This document shows positions 16,621-26,334 of a stretch of 57,668 nt of DNA, piece by piece. Source of the DNA: Comamonadaceae bacterium (GTDB lineage Bacteria > Pseudomonadota > Gammaproteobacteria > Burkholderiales > Burkholderiaceae_C); assembly GCA_007280205.1 (NCBI GenBank), contig QYPX01000144.1, forward strand, positions 1-57,668, given 5' to 3'. Below the pieces are notes generated by a model, which saw only the letters and a program-made list of their open reading frames with translations, was not told where the DNA came from and made no database searches. Position 1 is the first letter of the stretch. Each line of letters begins with the position of its first letter. The translations under genes were made by a program, and so were the position numbers.

Positions 16621-19010
16621 CAAGCATCCCCGACATTCTCAAGACCATGGATTACGGCCCCTCGCCGGAAAGCCAGAAAGAAGCGCTGGCCTGGTTGGCG
16701 CAGCACCAGCGCCGCTTTGGCCTGTTCATAGCCAACGACTGGAGCGCGCCGGGCCAGACCTTTGTCTCCTTCAATCCGGCTGACGGCAAGGAGCTCGCGC
16801 AGCTGACGCAGGCCACCACCGCCGATGTGGATCGTGCCGTGGCAGCAGCGCGCGCCGCCCTGCCTGGCTGGCAGGCGCTGGGTGGCCATGGTCGCTCCAA
16901 GGTGCTGTACGCACTGGCGCGCCAGTTGCAGAAGCACGCGCGCCTGTTTGCCGTGCTGGAAACCCTGGACAACGGCAAGACCGTGCGTGAATCTCGCGAC
17001 GTCGATCTGCCGCTGGCAGCGCGCCATTTCTATCACCATGCCGGCTGGGCGCAGTTGCTAAGCGAAGAGTTTGCAGGCTACCGCGCGGTCGGCGTGGTCG
17101 GGCAGATCGTTCCCTGGAATTTTCCGCTGCTGATGCTGGCCTGGAAAATTGCGCCGGCGCTGGCGGCGGGCAATTGCGTGGTCTTCAAGCCGGCCGAGTT
17201 CACCTCACTCACAGCCCTGCTGTTTGCCGAAATCAGCCAGCGCGCCGGGGTGCCCGCCGGGGTCGTCAACATCGTGACCGGCGACGGCGAAGTGGGCCAG
17301 GCCATCGTGAATCATCCCGGTATCGACAAGCTGGCCTTCACCGGCTCTACCGAGGTGGGTCGCTTGATCCGCAGCGCCACCGCTGGCAGCGGCAAGAAGC
17401 TGTCGCTGGAACTCGGCGGCAAGTCGCCCTTCATCGTGTTTGAGGATGCTGATCTGGACGCCGCCGTGGAAGGTCTGGTCGACTCCATCTGGTTCAACCA
17501 GGGCCAGGTCTGCTGCGCCGGCTCACGCCTCTTGGTGCAGGAGTCGGTGCAATCGCGTTTTCTGGCCAAGGTGAAAGCGCGCATGGACAAGCTGCGGCTC
17601 GGCTCACCGTTGGACAAATCGATGGACGTCGGCGCGCTGGTGGACCCGGTGCAACGGCAGCGCATCACCGGTCTGGTGGAGGCGGCGCGCGCCGAGGGCT
17701 GCGAGATCTGGCAGTTCGCCTGCGAACTCCCTGCCACCGGCAGCTGGTACCCGCCGACCCTGATCACGGGCGCCTCCGCCTCTGCTTCTGTGGCACAGAC
17801 AGAAATCTTTGGCCCGGTGCTGGTAGCGATGAGCTTTCGCACACCACCCGAAGCCGTGCAACTGGCCAACAACACGGTCTATGGACTGGCGGCCTGCATC
17901 TGGTCCGAGTCGATCAGCCTGGCACTCGACATCGCACCGCAAATCAAGGCCGGTGTGGTGTGGATCAACACCGCCAACCAGTTCGATGCTGCCTGTGGCT
18001 TTGGCGGTTACCGCGAATCGGGTTTCGGGCGTGAGGGCGGGCGTGAAGGCATGCTCGAATACCTGACGCCGCTGGCTGAAGATGCGCGCCCGGCATTGCC
18101 GCTACCTGCTGCTACGCCCGCGGGCAGAGGCAAGCTTGTGGCGCCGCAAGCGGGTGCTGGCGCCTTCGACATTGACCGCACCGCCAAGCTCTACATCGGT
18201 GGCAAGCAGACGCGCCCCGACGGCGGCTACAGCCGCACCATTCACGACGTCGCCGGCGCCTTGCTGGCCGATGTCGGTGAGGGCAGCCGCAAGGACATTC
18301 GCAACGCCGTCGAAGCGGCGCACAAGGCCGCTGCCTGGGCCCGTGCCACAGCGCACAACCGGGCTCAGGTTCTGTACTACATCGCTGAAAATCTGGCGAG
18401 TCGCGCGCCGGAGTTTGCGGCGCGCCTGCAGCGGATGACGGGTGCTGCCGACGCTGAGCGCGAAGTTCAGGCCTCAATCGAGCGCCTGTTCTACTACGCC
18501 GCCTGGGCCGACAAATACGATGGTCTGGCGCACCAGCCGCCGATGCACGGCATCACGGTGGCGCTCAACGAGCCGCTGGGCGTGATCGGCATCATCTGCC
18601 CGGTCGAGCAGCCGCTGCTGGGCTTTATCTCGCTGGTGGCACCGGCGATCGCGCTGGGCAATTGCGTCGTTGCTGTGCCCTCCGAAGCGCATCCGCTCTC
18701 GGCCACCGATCTGTACCAGGTGCTGGATACCTCGGACCTGCCCGGTGGTGTGCTCAATATCGTTACCGGCAGCGCTGACGAACTGGCGCGCGTGCTGGCC
18801 AGCCACAGCGATGTCGATGCGGTCTGGCGGCATGACGGCTCGGCGGCGGGTTGCGCGGAAGTCGAACGCCTGTCAGCGCAGTCGCTCAAGCGCACCTGGG
18901 TCGGCGGCGGCAGAGGACGTGACTGGTATGACGCAGCCCAGGCCGCCGGTCGTCCCGTGCTGGCGCATGCGAGTCAGGTCAAGAACATCTGGATTCCCTA
19001 CGGTGTCTGA
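16617..19010 (+). CDS. Two-domain aldehyde dehydrogenase, ALDH16-like
   Basis: A 797-residue protein with two ALDH units. The first (about residues 30-490) is complete: VPWNFP with Asn168, the P-loop-like FTGSTEVG, Glu265 in LELGGKS and catalytic Cys299 in FNQGQVCCAGSR. The second (about 505-797) keeps the fold (GVIGIICPVEQPLLGF, ALGNCVVAVPSE, GGVLNIVTG) but has no Cys or Glu at the catalytic places and is cut short. This is the design of the ALDH16 family. It overlaps deoC by 4 bp and precedes deoA by 3 bp, so the likely substrate is acetaldehyde released by DeoC, oxidised with NAD(P). That substrate is inferred from position only. Confidence 0.9.
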   Translation: MTSIPDILKTMDYGPSPESQKEALAWLAQHQRRFGLFIANDWSAPGQTFVSFNPADGKELAQLTQATTADVDRAVAAARAALPGWQALGGHGRSKVLYALARQLQKHARLFAVLETLDNGKTVRESRDVDLPLAARHFYHHAGWAQLLSEEFAGYRAVGVVGQIVPWNFPLLMLAWKIAPALAAGNCVVFKPAEFTSLTALLFAEISQRAGVPAGVVNIVTGDGEVGQAIVNHPGIDKLAFTGSTEVGRLIRSATAGSGKKLSLELGGKSPFIVFEDADLDAAVEGLVDSIWFNQGQVCCAGSRLLVQESVQSRFLAKVKARMDKLRLGSPLDKSMDVGALVDPVQRQRITGLVEAARAEGCEIWQFACELPATGSWYPPTLITGASASASVAQTEIFGPVLVAMSFRTPPEAVQLANNTVYGLAACIWSESISLALDIAPQIKAGVVWINTANQFDAACGFGGYRESGFGREGGREGMLEYLTPLAEDARPALPLPAATPAGRGKLVAPQAGAGAFDIDRTAKLYIGGKQTRPDGGYSRTIHDVAGALLADVGEGSRKDIRNAVEAAHKAAAWARATAHNRAQVLYYIAENLASRAPEFAARLQRMTGAADAEREVQASIERLFYYAAWADKYDGLAHQPPMHGITVALNEPLGVIGIICPVEQPLLGFISLVAPAIALGNCVVAVPSEAHPLSATDLYQVLDTSDLPGGVLNIVTGSADELARVLASHSDVDAVWRHDGSAAGCAEVERLSAQSLKRTWVGGGRGRDWYDAAQAAGRPVLAHASQVKNIWIPYGV

Positions 19011-19013
19011 GCC

Positions 19014-20360
19014 GTGATCTTGCTGCCCCAGGAAATCATCCGCCGAAAGCGCGACGGCGCGACGCTGAGCGGCGCCGAGATCGAATTCTTTGTGCGCGGC
19101 ATCACCGACGGCAGCGTCAGCGAGGGCCAGGTCGCCGCCTTTGCCATGGCGGTGTTCTTCAAGGACATGGCGATGGAGGAACGCGTTGCCTTGACGCTGG
19201 CCATGCGCGACTCGGGGCAGGTGCTGGAATGGCGCTCGCTCGACCTGCCCGGACCAGTGATGGACAAGCATTCCACCGGGGGCGTGGGCGATGTGGTCTC
19301 GCTGCTGCTCGGGCCCATGATTGCCGCTTGTGGCGGCTTTGTGCCCATGATCTCGGGTCGTGGCCTGGGCCACACCGGTGGCACGCTCGACAAGTTCGAC
19401 GCCATACCGGGTTACTGCAGCACACCCGACATCGACAGGTTCCGCCAGGTCGTGAAGGAAGTGGGTGTCGCCATCATCGGACAGACGGCGCAGCTGGCAC
19501 CGGCCGACAAGCGGGTTTACTCCATTCGCGACGTGACCGCCACGGTGGAGTCGGTGCCCATGATCACCAGTTCCATCCTGTCCAAAAAACTCTCGGCCGG
19601 GCTGGACTATCTGGTGATGGATGTGAAGGTGGGCTCCGGCGCCTTCATGCCAAGTTACGAGAAGTCACTGGAACTGGCGAACAGCATCGTCAGCGTTGGC
19701 ACCGGCGCGGGTCTGCCCACCGCAGCGCTGCTGACCGATATGAATGAATCGCTCGCGCCCAGCGCCGGCAATGCGCTGGAGGTGCGCCTCGCGCTCGACT
19801 ACCTGAGTGGGCGAGCGCGCCCGGCGCGCCTGCATGAGGTAACGATGGCCTTATGCGCTGAGATGTTGCTGCTCGGTGGTCTTGCCACCAGCCTGGACCA
19901 TGCACGACAGCGCTTGCAGGCAACGCTCGACAGTGGCGCTGCGGCAGAGCGCTTTGCGCGCATGGTGAGTGCACTGGGCGGTCCGGCGGATCTGCTGGAA
20001 CGCCCCGACGCTTATCTGGAGGCAGCGCCTGTGCTGCTGCCGGCTCTGGCGCCACGCTCGGGTTATGTGCAGCGATGCGATTGCCGCAGCCTGGGGCTCA
20101 CGGTGCTGGGTCTTGGCGGCGGTCGCAGCCGCCCGACGGACAGCATTGATTTTGCCGTGGGACTGAGTGAACTGGTGCAGATTGGCGAGTACCTTGAAGC
20201 CGGCCAGCCCTTGGCCGTGGTGCATGCGCGCACAGCGGCTGCGGCCGAGCAGGCTGCGCGCGAACTGCAATCGGCCTACCAGATCGGCGACACTTCGCCC
20301 GTGCCCGGGACAGCGATCTACAGTCGGATTGGCAGCGGCAAGCGAAGCGGAAATTGCTGA
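19014..20360 (+). CDS. deoA: Thymidine phosphorylase DeoA
   Basis: A 448-residue pyrimidine-nucleoside phosphorylase starting with GTG at 19014. [12 protein letters not shown] is the family N-terminus, [15 protein letters not shown] is the phosphate-binding signature, and [20 protein letters not shown] and KVGSGAFM are conserved. It converts thymidine and deoxyuridine to base and deoxyribose-1-phosphate, which DeoB and DeoC then use. It is the last gene of the operon and lies 3 bp after the ALDH stop. A REP-like array follows. Confidence 0.97.
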   Translation: MILLPQEIIRRKRDGATLSGAEIEFFVRGITDGSVSEGQVAAFAMAVFFKDMAMEERVALTLAMRDSGQVLEWRSLDLPGPVMDKHSTGGVGDVVSLLLGPMIAACGGFVPMISGRGLGHTGGTLDKFDAIPGYCSTPDIDRFRQVVKEVGVAIIGQTAQLAPADKRVYSIRDVTATVESVPMITSSILSKKLSAGLDYLVMDVKVGSGAFMPSYEKSLELANSIVSVGTGAGLPTAALLTDMNESLAPSAGNALEVRLALDYLSGRARPARLHEVTMALCAEMLLLGGLATSLDHARQRLQATLDSGAAAERFARMVSALGGPADLLERPDAYLEAAPVLLPALAPRSGYVQRCDCRSLGLTVLGLGGGRSRPTDSIDFAVGLSELVQIGEYLEAGQPLAVVHARTAAAAEQAARELQSAYQIGDTSPVPGTAIYSRIGSGKRSGNC

Positions 20361-20369
20361 TACACCATT

Positions 20370-20645
20370 GCCATCCCGGACTCGGCAGTTGTCATCCCGG
20401 ACCTGCCTTTTGTCATCCCGGACCTGCCTTTTGTCATCCCGGGCTTGCCTTTTGTCATCCCGGACTTGCCTTTTGTCATCCCGGACTTGCCTTTTGTCAT
20501 CCCGGACCTGATCCGGGATCCAGTGCCACGCCAATACTGGATTGCGGGTCGGGGCCCGCAATGACAAGGCCTGGCCCGCAATGACAAGGCCTGGCCCACG
20601 ATGACAAGGGCACCCGCAATGACGATGCAGGGCGCAATGACAATG
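20370..20645. repeat. Mirrored tandem array (REP-like) between deoA and cpdB
   Basis: This fills the 296-bp gap between convergent genes. The left arm has one degenerate (20370) and six close copies of a unit starting GTCATCCCGG, at 20391, 20412, 20433, 20454, 20475 and 20496, an exact 21-bp period. A core follows (about 20505-20555) with GATCCGGGATCCAGT, GCCACGCC and ACTGGATTGCGGG. The right arm has five units ending in ATGAC, near 20561, 20581, 20601, 20619 and 20637, period 18-20 bp. GTCAT on the left and ATGAC on the right mirror each other, so the transcript can fold into nested hairpins on either strand. Confidence 0.85.
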
Positions 20646-20656
20646 CGGCAGTAGCC

Positions 20657-22606
20657 CTAAGGCTTGAGCTGGTACAAGGCCGAGCCGTCGCCGTTGTCCT
20701 TCAGCCACTGAATATCGGGGTGTCTGGCCAGGTGCTTCTGCGCTGAGCTGGCTGAAAAAAATACCATTCTCACCCCGGGCACATTCTGGATGTGCCAGTT
20801 CCGATCAGCGCTTGGATTGACCTGTTTGCCGGGACCGAGCACGTCCATCATGCGCAGGTACTCGATCAGCACCTGCCGGTTTTCTTCGGGCGCGTCCAGT
20901 ATCACTTTGGCCGCCGTCAGAGCCGGAAAATTGCCGCCGCCAAAGGCGCGGTAGTTGTTGGTGGCGACTATGAATTTGGCGTCGAGCGAGATCGGTTGAC
21001 CCTGGTAACGCAGGTTCTTCACGCGCTGCGACTCGGGTGCCGCCAGGCTGCCGTTCACGGCGTAGCGGGCCCGCTGCGTCACGTCGATTTCGTAACTGAC
21101 GCCATCGAGGGTGTCAAAGTTGAAGGACGGGAAGCCGCTGTTCACCAGCGCCTGCTGTGCCGGGCCCTGCGGATCGATGCGGTTGAACTGACCGGCTGAC
21201 ATCTCGATCCACTCTTTCACCTCGGCGCCGGTCAGCAGCATGGCTTTGAGCGTGTTCGGGTAAACGTACAGGTCGGCCACATGCTTGATCGCCAGCGGCC
21301 CGGCCGGGATGTCGGTGTAGTTGGTCGAGCCCTGGCGTCCACCGGCCTTGAAAGGCGAGGCTGCCGACAGCACCGGGTACTTTTCATAATCGGTGCCTTG
21401 AATGGCGCGTTTCACGTAGGCGATCTGGGCGTTCGAAACGATCTGCACCGAGGGATCATCGCTGACCTGGGCAAAGTAGCTGTAAATCGGTGCGCTGCTG
21501 AAAGCAATTTTGTCGCGCAGATAAGCCAGGGTCTGCGCATGTTCGTCGGCAATGACCTGTTCCACCGAAGGGTCAGCATCTGCCAGCGACTTGCGGGTGA
21601 CGCGGTCAAACACCGGCCGGATGGACGAGCGGCTGTCGGTGACCTTCCAGCTGCCGCTGCTGTTGTCCAGTTTGAAATCCACGATGCCCAGGTGGTCGCC
21701 CCAGCGCCCCGGCATCACGGCCGCCACGCCGTTGATGGTGCCGCGCTCGATGTCCACCCTGGGATAGTTGGCAAAGCCCTTGCCCGGAAACTCGGAATGC
21801 GCGTGGCCGAACAGAATCGCATCGACCCCCGGCACCTGTGCCAGCCGTGACACCACGTTTTCTGCAAACAGTCCGACCTCGCCTTTTTCAAAACCCGAAT
21901 GCGCAATCGCAATCACCAGCTGCGCCCCCTTGGCGCGCATCTCCGGCACATACTTCTTCGCCACCTCAACCATGTCGTGTGCTACCACGCGGCCTTCCAG
22001 ATTCGCCTTGTCCCACAGCATGATCTGCGGTGGCACGAAGCCGATGACGCCGACCCTGATGGCGTGCTTGTGGCCCTGATCGTCCTTGAGCTCCCGCTCC
22101 AGCAGCACATAGGGCGTGAACGCGTGCCTGGCCTGCGCTGAATCCTTGTCCTTGTCATCGATGTAGACGTTGGCGTTGACGTAGGGGAAGTTGGCGCCAG
22201 CCAGCGAGCGGCGCAGAAAGGCCAGCCCGTAGTTGAACTCATGGTTGCCGACATTGGCCGCGTCATAGGCCATGGTGTTCATCACCTTGTAGGCCGGATG
22301 CACCTGCCCTTCCTGCAGCGGCTTGACACGCGCCACCCAGTCGCCCAGCGGGTTGCCCTGCAGCAGGTCACCGTTGTCAAACAGCAGGCTGTTGGGCGCC
22401 TCGGCGCGCGCGGCCTTGATCAGGCTCAGCGTGCGCGCCAGACCATACTGGTCCGTCGGCTGGTCCTGGTAGTAGTCGTAACTGAGCATGTTCATGTGCA
22501 GGTCCGTCGTCTCCAGAATCCGCAACTTCACTTCGACAGCCTGCGCCGAGCACACGAACAGCGCGGCCAGCAGGCCGGCTCCCAGCCAGGGTTTCATCAT
22601 CTTCAT
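20657..22606 (-). CDS. cpdB: 2',3'-cyclic-nucleotide 2'-phosphodiesterase/3'-nucleotidase CpdB
   Basis: A 649-residue periplasmic enzyme. It has a signal peptide (cut near AQA), a calcineurin-like metallophosphatase domain with ILETTDLHMN, FDNGDLLQGNP, VGNHEFNYG, AIAHSGFE and FGHAHSEFPG, and a C-terminal 5'-nucleotidase substrate domain with TNNYRAFGGGNFP. It hydrolyses 2',3'-cyclic and 3'-nucleotides to nucleosides outside the cytoplasm, which suits the nucleoside operon that converges on it. The annotated ATG at 22606 lies directly behind GGAG; the ATG at 22600 has better spacing and may be the real start. Confidence 0.95.
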   Translation of the reverse strand: MKMMKPWLGAGLLAALFVCSAQAVEVKLRILETTDLHMNMLSYDYYQDQPTDQYGLARTLSLIKAARAEAPNSLLFDNGDLLQGNPLGDWVARVKPLQEGQVHPAYKVMNTMAYDAANVGNHEFNYGLAFLRRSLAGANFPYVNANVYIDDKDKDSAQARHAFTPYVLLERELKDDQGHKHAIRVGVIGFVPPQIMLWDKANLEGRVVAHDMVEVAKKYVPEMRAKGAQLVIAIAHSGFEKGEVGLFAENVVSRLAQVPGVDAILFGHAHSEFPGKGFANYPRVDIERGTINGVAAVMPGRWGDHLGIVDFKLDNSSGSWKVTDSRSSIRPVFDRVTRKSLADADPSVEQVIADEHAQTLAYLRDKIAFSSAPIYSYFAQVSDDPSVQIVSNAQIAYVKRAIQGTDYEKYPVLSAASPFKAGGRQGSTNYTDIPAGPLAIKHVADLYVYPNTLKAMLLTGAEVKEWIEMSAGQFNRIDPQGPAQQALVNSGFPSFNFDTLDGVSYEIDVTQRARYAVNGSLAAPESQRVKNLRYQGQPISLDAKFIVATNNYRAFGGGNFPALTAAKVILDAPEENRQVLIEYLRMMDVLGPGKQVNPSADRNWHIQNVPGVRMVFFSASSAQKHLARHPDIQWLKDNGDGSALYQLKP

Positions 22607-22613
22607 CTCCGAC

Positions 22614-24236
22614 TTATTGGCGGTAGTACGCCGGCAGGGCGCGCAGGTACTTGGGCAGATTCGGGTTTCTCATCAGGCGTGAGAAGAACTCCGGATCATC
22701 ACTCGTGGTCAAACTGTTCAGCCGTGTCTTCTCGAACGGCAGTTTGAAGCGGCAGGACAGCAATCGCCTGGCATCGGCCGCTGTCGGGCTGGTCTTGGGT
22801 GGCTCCAGGCCGCACTGGGCAAAATCTTTGGCAAGCTGCTCCTGGCTGAGCCTGGCCGCCAGTTGCGCCGGATCCAACTTCAGGCCTTGCTGGATGCGGC
22901 TCATGGTCTCGGCGATGCTCATGGGCGCCAAGCTGGTGGCCGGGCAGTTGGGTGTCATGGCCTTGCTGCGCTTGCCCTTGAAAGTGGAGGTGGTCTCGAT
23001 GTCGTCGGCCCCGCCGCGCGCTGTCTTCAGCAGGGCAAGATCGCCGTACAGGGGCTCGCCACGTACTGCCACCAACTGGATGTTTTCTTCAATCGCCTGG
23101 ATCAGGTTGCGATACGGGTCCGGATGGCGGTCGTCGAGCACGAGCACATCGGCCAGATAGCCTTCGCTGATCTGGCCCAGGCGCTTGCTCCAGCCCATGG
23201 CATCGGCCGGTTTGCGCGTCACCATTTCAACCAGATCCCGGTCTGACAGGGCACCATGCAGCGCGTGTTTGTTGACCAGGTCGGCCACCTTGAGCTCGCC
23301 CAGGCTCGACTTGCTGCCCGACGGACCCCAGTCCGGCGCCAGGCTGATGGCCACACCCGCGCGCCGCGCGGCATCGATGTTGGCGGTCTGACCGTAAAGC
23401 ATGAAGTTCGACAGCGGCGACCACACCAGTTTGGCGCCCACTGCGGCCATTTCCTTGAGCTGTGGCTCGGTCAGGCCGACGCCGTGGATCGCGATCAGTT
23501 CCGGCCCGAGCAGATTGCTGTCCTTGATGGCGTAGAACTCGGTGGCCATGCGCGGCGAAGGTCCTTCAGCCAGGTGCACCACCAGCGGACCCTTGCTGCG
23601 CTCGGACTGCATCGCGCTCCACTCCTTGGAACTGCGACCCATATCGACCCGGCTGGCCGCCACGCGCGACTCGACCGGAGAGTTTTCAATATTGCGGACC
23701 AGGCACTCCTCCTTGGAATAAGCCAGGTTGGTTCTGCCCCCCTGCAGCGAGGTGGTGCCGCCGGCCAGCGCCTTGTACTCGCCATAACGGCCGATCTCGA
23801 TGCCCAGGTCAAGGTAGTAGGCTCGTGTCAGCAGCTCCTGCGGGAAGGTGATGCGCTTGTTGTAGGCATCGTCGTACCAGCGCCATTCGTAGCGATCGCG
23901 GTATTTGCGCGTGATCGGCAGCAGCGGGTAGATGGCGTATTCCGGGTGGTTGTGCAGATCGATGATGCCGGGGTAGATCGCGCCCTTGCTGTCAATCACC
24001 GGTGCGTCCCTGGCCGCATCCGGCAGCGCCTCACCGGAGCGCGCAATCGCCATGATCTTGCCGCCAGCGAGCCAGACCCGGGCGTTGGGCAGCACATCGC
24101 CAGCATCGTTCATCGTCACCACCTTGCCCACCAGCACCAGACCCTGTTCGGCGTTCCAGGGCGTCTGCGCGCCAGCAGGTGCAATCAGGGCGGAGGCAGA
24201 CAGGAGGCAGGCAGTGACAAGGCTGGCAGCGCGCAT
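22614..24236 (-). CDS. Exported amidohydrolase family protein
   Basis: A 540-residue protein with a signal peptide (MRAASLVTACLLSASALIAPAGAQ). The metal-dependent hydrolase core shows IDLHNHPEY (HxH), VVHLAEGPS, IAIHGVGLT and LAPDWGPSGS, the ligand pattern of ATZ/TRZ and guanine-deaminase-like amidohydrolases, and the end of that domain LADVLVLDD. A C-terminal ~100-residue region with CPATS and SCRFKLPF is not recognised. The substrate is unknown; a periplasmic purine or cyclic amide is possible given the neighbours but not shown. The start at 24236 has GGGA upstream and begins the signal peptide. It ends 7 bp before cpdB, so they may be co-transcribed. Confidence 0.82.
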   Translation of the reverse strand: MRAASLVTACLLSASALIAPAGAQTPWNAEQGLVLVGKVVTMNDAGDVLPNARVWLAGGKIMAIARSGEALPDAARDAPVIDSKGAIYPGIIDLHNHPEYAIYPLLPITRKYRDRYEWRWYDDAYNKRITFPQELLTRAYYLDLGIEIGRYGEYKALAGGTTSLQGGRTNLAYSKEECLVRNIENSPVESRVAASRVDMGRSSKEWSAMQSERSKGPLVVHLAEGPSPRMATEFYAIKDSNLLGPELIAIHGVGLTEPQLKEMAAVGAKLVWSPLSNFMLYGQTANIDAARRAGVAISLAPDWGPSGSKSSLGELKVADLVNKHALHGALSDRDLVEMVTRKPADAMGWSKRLGQISEGYLADVLVLDDRHPDPYRNLIQAIEENIQLVAVRGEPLYGDLALLKTARGGADDIETTSTFKGKRSKAMTPNCPATSLAPMSIAETMSRIQQGLKLDPAQLAARLSQEQLAKDFAQCGLEPPKTSPTAADARRLLSCRFKLPFEKTRLNSLTTSDDPEFFSRLMRNPNLPKYLRALPAYYRQ

Positions 24237-24297
24237 GAGGGTTCCCGGTTGTCGGCAAAGAAGGAGGATGCGGACATCATAGCCTTGCGCAGGAATT

Positions 24298-26088
24298 TCA
24301 ATGTTTGCGGTCCGCCCAGTCTTCCCAATCGACGTTGTGGGTCTCGCGATAACTGCTGACAGCCGAGCCAATGGTCGGAAAGAAGAAGTGCTCGCCAAGC
24401 CGGGCAAACAGTCCGAATCGTTTGAGCTTGTCCTTGACCGGGCCCTTCATCTCGGCAAAACACAACCTGATGCGAGCTTCATGCAAGACATCGTCGAGTT
24501 CGGCCAGCATGTCGGCGGAGGTCACATCCACGCCGGTGACCGGTTCGGCCGCGACGACCACCCAGCGCACTGGCGTGGGCGATGCAGCCACCGCGTCCAG
24601 AACCTGGTCATGGAACCACTCGGCATTGGCAAAAAACAAGGGCGCATCCCAGCGAAACAGAACCAAACCGGGGATCAGGCGCGCCTCGGGATGGCGCTGG
24701 ATGTCGTGGTAGCCCTTGACACCGTCGGCGCGGCCCAATACGGCGGAGTGCGGGCGCCAGCTACCCCAGAGAAACTCGATGACGGCAATCACGATGGCCA
24801 GACCAATACCGGGAATCGCGCCCAGCACGACCACGCCGACGGTACAGGCGATAGCCAGCCAGAACTCCCAGCGCTGGATGCGGTAGATCCGACGCAAGTC
24901 GGTGACCTCGATCATGCCAGTGGCAGCAGCGATGACGACCGCAGCCAGGGCGCTGATGGGCAGGTTCTTCAGCAGGTTCGGCGCCAGCAACAGCAACAGG
25001 GCAACCGTCAGCGCGCCGACGACGCCGCTCATTTGGGTTCTGGCGCCGGCGGCCTCGGCAACCGGCGTGCGCGAGGCACTGCTGCTGATGGGGAAACCCT
25101 GAAAAAGACCGGCCGCCAGATTGGCAACGCCCAGGCCCACCATCTCCTGGTTCGGATCGACGTGGCTTCGCGTCCTGGCCGCATAGACGCGCGAGAGCAC
25201 ACTGGTATCGGCGAACGACACCAAGGCAATGGCAGTGCCGCCAATCAGGACGGGAACGATATCGGTGCTGGTGATCCACGGGATGGTGAACGCGGGCAGA
25301 CCCTGCGGCAGGGAACCCAGCACCGAAACGCCAGCGCCTGCGGCAAGGTCCAGCGCGCCAACGGCGACGGTGGCGCCAACCACAGCGGCCAGGATGCCCG
25401 GCACGCGCTTGCTGCTCTTGAGCAGAAATATCACAGCCAGGGTGGCCGCGCCAACCGTGAAGGTGCTCCAGTTGACCCTGCCATCAAGCACTGAGGTGAC
25501 GATGGCCCCGAGGCTGTGCAGCGGAGCGTCGCTGTCGATCGAAAAACCGAACAGCTTGGGCAGTTGACTGATCAGCACGGTCAGCGCGATGCCATTCATG
25601 TAGCCGTAGCGGATCGGCTTGGAAAGCAGTTCGGTGACGAAGCCCAGACGCGCCAGGCCGGCAACGATGCAGACGATCCCCGACACCACTGCCATCATGG
25701 CGGCCAGGGCAATGGCACGGTGGGGGTCGCCGCCAGACAGGGGCAGAACCACGGCGAGAATGAGCGCGGCCAGCGAGGAGTCGGGTCCCAACACCAGAAT
25801 GCGGCTGGGGCCAAACAGCGCATAGGCCAGCATGGGAACAATCGTTGCATACAGCCCGTAGATGCCCGGCACGCCCGATGCCACCGCATAGGCGATACCC
25901 ACGGGAACCAGCATCGTCGTCAGCACCAGTCCGGCTGCGATGTCGTGGCGCAGCCAGGATGCTGGGTAGTGCCGAAGCGTTTGCAGCCCCGGCAGCCAGC
26001 GCGCCCAGCCGCGCCGGGCAGAGGCTCTTGAAGGGAGCGCGATGCGTCCGGACTGCCGGCTTGGCGTTTCAGGAGTGAGCTTGCTCAT
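24298..26088 (-). CDS. SulP family inorganic anion transporter with STAS domain
   Basis: A 596-residue SLC26/SulP protein. The transmembrane part (about residues 45-430) shows VPVGIAYAVASGVPGIYGLYA near the start, LGPDSSLA, ISSSASRTPVAE and AIPGIGLAI. The cytoplasmic STAS domain (about 450-580) ends the protein with TSADMLAELDDVL. Substrates of the family are sulfate, bicarbonate or dicarboxylates; which one applies cannot be told. The ATG at 26088 is used; a TTG at 26124 is possible but has no better ribosome site. The amidohydrolase start is 61 bp downstream. Confidence 0.92.
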   Translation of the reverse strand: MSKLTPETPSRQSGRIALPSRASARRGWARWLPGLQTLRHYPASWLRHDIAAGLVLTTMLVPVGIAYAVASGVPGIYGLYATIVPMLAYALFGPSRILVLGPDSSLAALILAVVLPLSGGDPHRAIALAAMMAVVSGIVCIVAGLARLGFVTELLSKPIRYGYMNGIALTVLISQLPKLFGFSIDSDAPLHSLGAIVTSVLDGRVNWSTFTVGAATLAVIFLLKSSKRVPGILAAVVGATVAVGALDLAAGAGVSVLGSLPQGLPAFTIPWITSTDIVPVLIGGTAIALVSFADTSVLSRVYAARTRSHVDPNQEMVGLGVANLAAGLFQGFPISSSASRTPVAEAAGARTQMSGVVGALTVALLLLLAPNLLKNLPISALAAVVIAAATGMIEVTDLRRIYRIQRWEFWLAIACTVGVVVLGAIPGIGLAIVIAVIEFLWGSWRPHSAVLGRADGVKGYHDIQRHPEARLIPGLVLFRWDAPLFFANAEWFHDQVLDAVAASPTPVRWVVVAAEPVTGVDVTSADMLAELDDVLHEARIRLCFAEMKGPVKDKLKRFGLFARLGEHFFFPTIGSAVSSYRETHNVDWEDWADRKH

Positions 26089-26334
26089 TGGCGTGGACAG
26101 GTTGATAGGAAGATCACAGCGCAATTAGACTACCAGGCATTATTGATGTTTCCGAAATTGATGACAGCGCCCAACAAGAACGGCTGCTGGGTCCTTTCCG
26201 GCGGACGGTCTGTCACCGAATCTACGGCATCCATCTGGCCCTCGCGCAGTCCGTCGCAAGGGACGTGCAATCGAAATCCAACGCCAATACATTCTCCTCA
26301 ACCGGCCACTGTGGCCTGAAACTGGAGAGAATCA

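Noticed and set aside
20370-20516. CRISPR-like regular repeats
   Set aside because: The period is 21 bp with no unique spacers, and no cas genes are present. They are tandem REP-like units.
24301-25494. A 397-codon plus-strand open frame
   Set aside because: It is antisense to the sulP gene; the repeated Gly/Asp/Gln/His content is typical of shadows of membrane proteins.
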